From contig MU006089.1 of assembly GCA_010093705.1 (NCBI GenBank), forward strand, positions 3,443,838 through 3,507,837: DNA of 64,000 nucleotides, given 5' to 3'. A model generated the notes under the pieces. It was not told where the DNA came from, ran no database searches, and was given only the letters and a program-made list of their open reading frames with translations. Of the stretch, positions 57,519 through 64,000 are shown one piece after another (position 1 is the stretch's first letter; each line of letters opens with the position of its first letter). Made by a program: the position numbers and the translations under genes. The DNA comes from Patellaria atrata CBS 101060 (Eukaryota > Ascomycota > Dothideomycetes > Patellariales > Patellariaceae).

Positions 57519-58351
57519 ATGCATTTCTCGAAACTTGCCCTCCTCGCAGCTGCCTTTACCCGTTATGCCTACGCTGACGAAGACGTTCCCGCTCATGGTG
57601 AGGAAGAGTCAGAAGAAATGGGACCTATAGCTTTCATGTGGCCAGAGGATCGTGAATGGAGTGCTAGTGCAGATAACACGGCTCCATGCGGTTCCAGGGC
57701 AAACGTTGGCAATCGAACGGAGTTCCCTTTGAGTATATTACGAGATCTAAAACTTTTGGGTGTGAAGTACTAACCCATATCTAGCCCGAGGTGCTATTGC
57801 TCTTGTAGCACAGGATGAAGCTTGGACGATCCAGGTTGCCATATCCTATGATAACAGTAAGTTATCTTTTACTCTTCGTGCACTACAACCGTTCAGGAGT
57901 GTTGAATGGGCCTATATCGATCAACTCACACACAAGTATCGCTTTCATTCACTAACAAAGCTTAGATCCACAATCCAACGATGACTTCCAGACCCTCATC
58001 TCAGAGCGGATCGGAGAGATTGACCCAGGACACGTATGCTACTCTGTTCCGGAGCCATCTCGTGATATTGTTGAGAATGGTGCGAACGCCACGATCCAAG
58101 TCCGGTACACTTCCGACTTTGGCGGTGAGCAAAATAACGAGACCTTCTACGCATGCTCAGACATCACATATGTCAACCCGGCCCAGTTCACCATGCAGAT
58201 CCCTTGCTTCAATGTCACTTCGGAGAACTTCACCGAGGCGCAGGATCCTGACCAGGAAGGCGCTGCTGGATTGCCGTACAACTCTAGAGTGTCCGCCATG
58301 ACCGCTGGCGTCGTCACCGCTGTTGTACTGTTCGGCTCTTGGTTGATGTAA
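57519..58351 (+). CDS. BIM1/X325-like GPI-anchored protein
   Basis: Exons 57519-57732, 57785-57856 and 57966-58351, 223 aa. Signal peptide MHFSKLALLAAAFTRYAYA. The mature part contains MGPIAFMWPEDREWSAS, NTAPCGSRANVGNRTEFPLT, ARGAIALVAQDEAW-type strands (here TRGAIALVAQDEAW), DPGHVCYSV, NETFYACSDITYV and IPCFNVT: the Cys and strand pattern of the copper-acquisition-factor BIM1/LPMO-like X325 family. Unlike the LPMO-like members that start the mature protein with His, this one begins with an acidic ADEDVPAHGEEESEEMG segment, so the usual copper-brace His at position 1 is not in place; a His lies a few residues in. The C-terminus (NSRVSAMTAGVVTAVVLFGS) fits a GPI signal. Confidence 0.8.
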
Positions 58352-61300
58352 ATGATGGATGATGTAATGTATGGTGCATAGTCAGTCTTCGTCTCTTTAC
58401 GCGGCAGAACCCGACTAGTAAAATAAGATGTCTTTGTATATCTCTTTAACCGTTATCTTGTAGCCTTGATGGTTGACTGGTCTTGAGAGCTCTTCAAAAA
58501 GCGAAATGTGCGAACTGTCGCTAATGGATGGTGTTTGGAACAGCTGATAGCCCATGAACGCCTCCATCTAGCAGCCCGGACGCGGATTTAAGTGTCCTTG
58601 ACATGCGTACCCTTCATCGCGATGTCTCCATTTCTCACTTTCCGCTAACACACCTGTATTGACAAGTCAGATAAATTCCTGCCAACTCCTACAAGAAGTG
58701 CATAACTCTCTATTGTTTACATTCAGTTGTGGCTTTTATATGAACCTCAGCCGATCAAGCATTGTGTTTTCCTGACTGTTATCGAAGTGAGGAGTAGTCA
58801 CCCGGTATCGTGTATTATATTCTTGATCCGCACGTATCCGAGTACAACGACTCCAGAGGAGTTCACAACTATCAAAAACCATTCATGGGACCGGAATCCG
58901 TAGACGGATCTTATACTCTGAAGTGAGCCGAGTATTGTCAAAAACCGTCTAATATGGTGCGGTGGTAAGATCACCATAACGCACCCTTTACCTCGGGTCT
59001 TACGGCCATGATTTAGTCAAATTCCAAGAAATAGCTGGTGATGGAGCTTGCTAGCCCCAATCTCTCCTTCGCGGCGGTGGAAGCGAATTCGTCTTATCCC
59101 AGAAACCTTGTTTGAACCTTTATTTCAACCAAGGGTTCAATTCTTGTTCGTGTCTCCTTTTTTATCAGTCAATATTAGTTACTTAATCATCCAAGTTCAC
59201 AATATAAAGAAAGGAAAGTGTTCTAAAATGACCAGTTACCTGTTTAGTCTTTTCCAATTCTTAAGTGACTGATTATCATATCGATCCTCATGTTTCGTCC
59301 GTTAGTATTCCGACATCAGAATGCGAAATGCGATGGACACGACGCCAATTACAGTTTCCTTGAAGATCATCGGACCGCTAATGCTTTCATATCCCAAGTT
59401 TCAAAAACAAAGACTATTACTTTTTCAATCAGCAGGGTTTCTTATGTAAAATGTCAAGAACAACAACACGACCGGATAATGAGCATATATTGGATAGGAA
59501 GGAGCATAAAGATTTTTTTTTCTCAAATTTCAAATTGACTGACAATATTCTCATCAGACAGGGGAAACCTTTGGACGGTGTGTGAAACCTAGATTGACAA
59601 GACCAATAGGAAAAGGTGTGACAATCGTTCACAATACCGCAGATGTTACGATTCAGCTCACAACAAAGAATCGACTCATAGGGATTTTCAGTAAATTCTT
59701 GTCGTTTGCTCTATTACAAGCCGGATGTCTTCCGCGACACTACGGCATGAGAAATGTTGGTAGATACTTTAGTCCAAAACCGTTAAAGGAACCGTATTCG
59801 CAAGGTATAGGATTGAGGTAGCAACCTAGGCTTCGTCCAAAGACGAAGCTGTCATGGCTACATATGGTACAGTACCATTACAACAGCGTATCAACTTCCA
59901 GCAGGGAAAGATTTTCCATACTGTTCAAAGTGGAAGCCGAGAGCGAAAGTAAGTTGAAGCCCCGGAGGAGATGTAGTTCACCAGTTCTGAATGCGGGATA
60001 TAATTCCTCCGGCCATTGCAGTTGAGATATCATAGGTAGAACTAAGCAAAAGTGACCCAAATGTGAATAGTCCGTTGACTTATCACATGTTGTGGTGAAC
60101 CTTGATTCGATATCAGATATCAGACGAGCGTACCAATAGAAATGCGGAAGCTCAACGGCGAACCCGTTCAGACCCGAAGCTGTGGGTGTGGAACCCGGGG
60201 GATTCCCATCCACGGCATCATCAGCTGCTGTAACAGGTGCATCTCACATTATGTCCTTGAGTTCTGAAATGCCATAGTAACTCATTGGGTGGATGAAATC
60301 AGAATAGAGATACTGCATAGCCGGGAATAACCGCTATTTGATGCAGATTCTAGAAATTTTCCAGCGATACTTTCCGATGTCTACTGTGCTGTACTGTGCG
60401 TACGGACGGAATATGTGTTGACGTGAATGAAAGTTTTGAGCTGAACTGCTGTGAAACAACGGAAGAGACATCCTATCATCCCCGGCCGTTACAGTCGCCC
60501 TTGTCCTCTTGGTTCCATCGTCCGGGTGAAACTGTTGATATCAAGAATATTTGCTGGGCCAATCCTGAAACGAGAAATAAAGATAGTTTTGACATTTAGG
60601 ATCAAGCTCCGAACGCTTCCTAATGCAAAACCTGTAGATTTTCTAGAAACTTGACCTAAATGGGAAATCCCATGCGAATCATATCACGATCGCAAAACTT
60701 CGCGATGCGATGGATCAAAATTTCATCCTCCTGATCCCACTTTCGAATTTTGCGGGACACATTGCGCATCGTCCAGGAACAGAATTACAGCACATGGCAT
60801 TACAGCGAGTCAGGTTAAGCAAGATTCGAATGCGATTAGGAATCTGTACGCGGAGCTTCCACTGAGAATTGAGCGGAAGTTGCAGTAATTGAGCCATAAA
60901 TCCTCATATGCCATAATGCCAACGTCGTTGAGAAAAAAAAAAAAAAAGAACAATCCTCTAGTTCTAACGGTTTACTTTTTTTGTACGGTGGTCAGTCCGC
61001 TCCAAAAGTCCCGGAAAAGCAGTCAGGGAACCTGAAGATAGTACCTTACTAACCTAAGGTAACCCACTCTCCATAATATCTCATCCCGCACTCCCCCAAC
61101 CCGTCAGCCCGTCTATCCCATCCGTCTCCAAAAAGGCAGTAAGAAAAGTTCCCCAAGCGCGCCAAAATCCTACGCACGCGTCCTCCGCCGAACCCTGTCC
61201 ACCGGTCTCTACTCGGTACCACCACACTTTTGCGCTCCCCCACCTTCCAGGTTAGATGCTTTCCCCCTCTTTCCCCATCAACCCCACCACACGTGCACTG

Positions 61301-63396
61301 AACTTTGTCCAAAACACGTTCCTCGGTAAGAAAACTACCGACATCCGCATCCTCTACTCCGGATTTCCCCATATCCCCAAACAATACGCATAGAATAATA
61401 AGGTACTATACTCTACTGTACCGTACCTTACCCTACCATCGTTATCTCAACACCAATGATTGCACGCAAAAAACCGTGGCGCCACCAACATGTTCCTCCG
61501 CCCCCATCATCTACATTCACACCCTTGCTCTACTTCACTACTCGTCCGAAGCACCGTTCTTAGATGGAGCGAGGGGCCGGGTGCAAGCATGACGGCTGAA
61601 ACCGGAGTACCTTAAGGTAGTACTGTACAAGGTAGATATCACCACCTTATACTACTGTAGAACATGGGGAATTTTTGATGTGGGTGTCGTGGGGTTTGCA
61701 GAGGGGCAGAGAGGCGCGGGCCGCGCGGGACGAGAGCGCAAGAGCCAATGGGACAGAATCCGCGCCGGAGGGCGGGATTGACTAGGCGTTCGACGGTTTG
61801 CCGCGTCTGGTTTATTCGAGTTTAGCGGGCTCCCGGAGCTTGGTGTCGGCTCGATACCTAATAAGGTAAGGTAATAAGGCGGGGCTACCTTAATAAGGTG
61901 CTGAGGTATTTTAAAAGAATAGAGGGCTGAGGTGTGAGGTGAGAGCTTATTGTGCATACTGTACAGTAGTAACATTTGTGATGTATGATGTATTATGTAT
62001 GATCTTTTTTCTCATTTCTCCCGCCGGAGAGTGAATAATATTCCACTGGGTGCGCTTAAGCCTGGCTCTGTAGGGCTTCATCAAGAGACGGTTTGCGAAT
62101 TTGCATACGCAGGGCAGGGCTCATGCACCACATGTAGCGTGTAAACTGCATTCGGGGAAACGGTAAGGATGCAAGTAAGGTTGTCAGAAGGTTGTCGGAA
62201 ATAGTTTTCATGGAATTGGATTTTTGATTGGGTGCCTTTTTTTTTCCATTATACCATCACTTACGAGTTGCGCAGGCTTTTACCATGTCTTGGATTTTTA
62301 TCTGCTGAAGAATATGGGTCGCGTCGAAGCCGTCGGGATGGATGCCAGAGAAGGAACAGCTAGCTCTAGATGAAGGGAAGATGTTGGAACAAAGCTGCAA
62401 GCCTTAACTCCTCGGACTCCTAGAGAGGCACCAGAAGGCAGCGGAGGCTTACAAGCTATCGTAGCCTTCGTAGCTTTTAAGCGACTGGTCTTGTGTAAAC
62501 CCTGGTTACAGGAAATTCCAATGAGCCGAAGGATTTCACCTGCATTTTCTTCTGATCTACTGAAGATCAGAGACGTTTATTCGCAAATCTCTTCCATAAA
62601 CATTATACGGTATGCTGTATGCGAGTCTTTCAATTTCGTGACTCATTACCATCCCTCTACATTCTGCAACGGGCTTTTGATACTCCGGGGAAGTACAATA
62701 TTCATAACCACGAATATCATTCCCCCCTACTGTAGAGATTAGATCAACGAAACCTGCTTCAAGCCTTTCTCGCTTCATAGTCCGGCTGCCGCCTCTTACG
62801 CACCTATCTGCACTGCTGCCCCTAGCACTGCAACGTGATTGAGGAAATTACACGATGCGCACATGCTGTACGAACAACACACTTGATACTCCATCGTGGA
62901 TAGCGCATCCTACGGACACGATCCTGCTGTGTAAATCTTCAGCAAGTCGGGAATCACTACCCATTCACTGGAGCAATGAGATATGTTGAATGGAACTATG
63001 CTTCGCTAGCAATCAGAGAGAGTAAGTTGGTAGAGCGTAGATGGAGAGAACCACGAAAAGCGAGATTGTGTATACTCGTAGAAGATCCTGATATGCAACA
63101 AATACGCTCTTCGGTGAAGGTTCCGGTCGTTTAGTTTTCATAGTACTGCAAATGCATTTCCTATGATGATGACGTAATGGTCATTTAAACCAACGATTCC
63201 AGTCGTGGTCCCTGACCGTATAGTAGGGATCATCGTATCACCATACAGGATAACCAGAGTATATGTTCGAAGGTTGCGAATGAATGCCTCCAGGCCTAGA
63301 AGCATTCTTCTCGTATGGGTGAAGTGGCGAGATACCGTATGATTTTGCTCAGTTTATAGGCTGGTAATTCAACAATAGAATAGTTGGATAAGGGGT
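58352..63396. other. 5 kb gene-poor region
   Basis: No gene I can support. Short frames (for example 59880-60213 minus and 61049-61384 minus) lack ATG starts or domains. Notable content: a poly(A) run near 60,933-60,947, GC-rich DNA at 61,060-61,380 and 61,690-61,850, and a cluster of TACCTTA/TAAGGTA and GTAC words at 61,390-61,980 (listed separately). Confidence 0.5.
61390..61980. repeat. cluster of TACCTTA/TAAGGTA and GTAC motifs
   Basis: Contains the perfect 12-bp palindrome TACCTTAAGGTA at 61608-61619, plus TGTACCGTACCTTACCCTAC, GTACTGTACAAGGTAG, TAAGGTAAGGTAATAAGG, CTACCTTAATAAGGTG and ACTGTACAGTAG. The same words occur sparsely at about 2,150-2,185, 26,270, 32,690, 34,905 and 61,050. 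It has no unit length, so it is a motif cluster and not a true tandem repeat. Confidence 0.55.
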
Positions 63397-64000
63397 TCAA
63401 ACGAGTATATGGTTCGTTTCCAGGGAATGATCCGCTTTTACTTCATGTCTTTTTACTTGGTTCAGTCCAACGCGGGTCTCGTTCTTCCCGTAAACGATCA
63501 TGATGCCATTGAGCAGAATACTGACTTCAAGTTCCCTCAGCTTCTTGCTATTGAAAACATCTAGGTCAATAGAAAGTAGTTCTCCAACGTTCGTGTGACC
63601 TCTCCCGGAACTGTCGTTTCTGGCTTTCTTAAACCAAGTTTCTGGACCGATGGGCATATGCAATATGACTTGCAACTCTTCGAGATCCGGTAGGGATGAT
63701 GCGAGATCTAGTATGGCTCGTTTCAAGATACTAGTTCTTTTGGCAGTCGACCACCACCAATTTGCGGCGGTGATATCAATGCTGAGCTGCCTTTGGATCT
63801 GGAGAATCGGTATTTGTAACCAGTTCGGGGGATGAAGAAGCTTCTCATCATCCTGCATGGCTATACGTACGCGAGCCGCATTGGCAAATCTACTCCAATG
63901 AGATCTAAAGTTTTGATTAAGGGTGCGGTGCAAGTGAGGGCCAGAAAAGCTTACCGGCTGACACTGCTTCGAGGGTCTCCAGATAAGTAAGTCTTGAACC
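63397..64000 (-). CDS. partial unknown gene running off the right edge
   Basis: Coding exon 63904-63397 (169 codons including stop) with a proposed upstream exon from beyond 64000 to 63955. A GTAAGC donor and TTTAG acceptor join them in frame (DPRSSVSRSHWSRFANAARV). The visible protein contains PPNWLQIPILQIQRQLSID and SSLPDLEELQVILHMPIG, and ends ADHSLETNHILV. The LPDLEELQV word is typical of fungal proteins that resemble F-box/2EXR-type hypothetical families, but no F-box is in view. N-terminus missing; function unknown. Confidence 0.5.
   Translation of the reverse strand, partial: VQDLLIWRPSKQCQPVSFSGPHLHRTLNQNFRSHWSRFANAARVRIAMQDDEKLLHPPNWLQIPILQIQRQLSIDITAANWWWSTAKRTSILKRAILDLASSLPDLEELQVILHMPIGPETWFKKARNDSSGRGHTNVGELLSIDLDVFNSKKLRELEVSILLNGIMIVYGKNETRVGLNQVKRHEVKADHSLETNHILV

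Noticed and set aside
59880-60213. 111-codon minus frame with Leu-rich end
   Set aside because: It opens with a GTG and not an ATG and has no recognisable family; kept only as a note.
61049-61384. 111-codon minus frame in GC-rich DNA
   Set aside because: Composition is driven by local GC, there is no recognisable motif and it lies in the motif-rich gene-poor region.
1-64000. Retrotransposons, DNA transposons and virus-derived elements
   Set aside because: I looked for reverse transcriptase, integrase, transposase, capsid and LTR-like signals in the translated frames and found none that I could support. Small non-coding elements could be missed by eye.

Overview
The window is nuclear DNA of a filamentous ascomycete (Pezizomycotina). 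Genes carry 1-3 short introns, mostly 45-190 bp, with GTRWGT-like donors, CTAAC-like branch sites and TAG/CAG acceptors. The gene set is typical of mould fungi: GPI-anchored and Ser/Thr-rich surface proteins, an MFS sugar transporter, a LaeA-like methyltransferase copy, and SPT20 and RSE1 homologues. A leotiomycete (Helotiales/Sclerotiniaceae type) is my best guess from protein feel only. I saw no retroviral, LTR, Polinton-like or other virus-derived reading frames, no rRNA and no CRISPR.

Layout. 0.4-6.4 kb: a single-pass surface protein (+), an F-box/LRR-like protein (+) and an MFS sugar transporter (-). 6.9 kb: a degenerate tRNA-like element. 7.6-8.6 kb: a multi-pass membrane protein (-). 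8.6-11.2 kb: no gene seen. 11.2-12.4 kb: ATP12, the F1-ATPase assembly chaperone (+). 12.4-16.1 kb: a decayed stretch holding coding relics, a broken SRPK-type kinase (+) and an intact but strongly diverged intronless SNU13 copy (-). 16.7-19.4 kb: a small membrane protein (-) and a GRDP/DUF1399-like protein (+). 19.4-22.1 kb: gene-poor, with remnants of a small Cys-rich gene (-). 22.1-25.7 kb: glutamate decarboxylase (+) converging on an amidase (-) whose C-terminus carries a metallothionein-like CxC tail. 26.8-28.4 kb: a broken LaeA-like methyltransferase (+). 28.8-34.2 kb: a rhodanese (+), a secreted dibasic-rich proprotein (-) and a single-pass acidic/Tyr-rich membrane protein (-). 35.8-39.2 kb: a membrane-tethered protein kinase (+) and an AIM3-like Pro-rich protein (+).

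40-54 kb is the conserved housekeeping block: a PEX22-like protein (-) divergent from eIF2B gamma/GCD1 (+), then SAGA subunit SPT20 (+), splicing factor RSE1/SF3B3 (-) divergent from mitochondrial MSS51 (+). 55.4-58.4 kb holds two divergent GPI-anchor candidates: a six-Cys Ser/Thr/Pro-rich wall protein (-) and a BIM1/X325-like protein (+). 58.4-63.4 kb is a gene-poor stretch rich in TACCTTA/TAAGGTA and GTAC motifs. A partial unknown gene (-) runs off the right edge.

The genes do not form one pathway. ATP12 and MSS51 serve respiratory-chain biogenesis, RSE1 (and ancestrally SNU13) splicing, GCD1 translation and SPT20 transcription; the decayed islands between them are accessory. The two observations most worth following are the amidase with a metallothionein-like tail, whose Cys codons and stop sit exactly between a GTAAGT and a TATAG, and the SNU13 copy that keeps its full length but has changed several RNA-contact positions.
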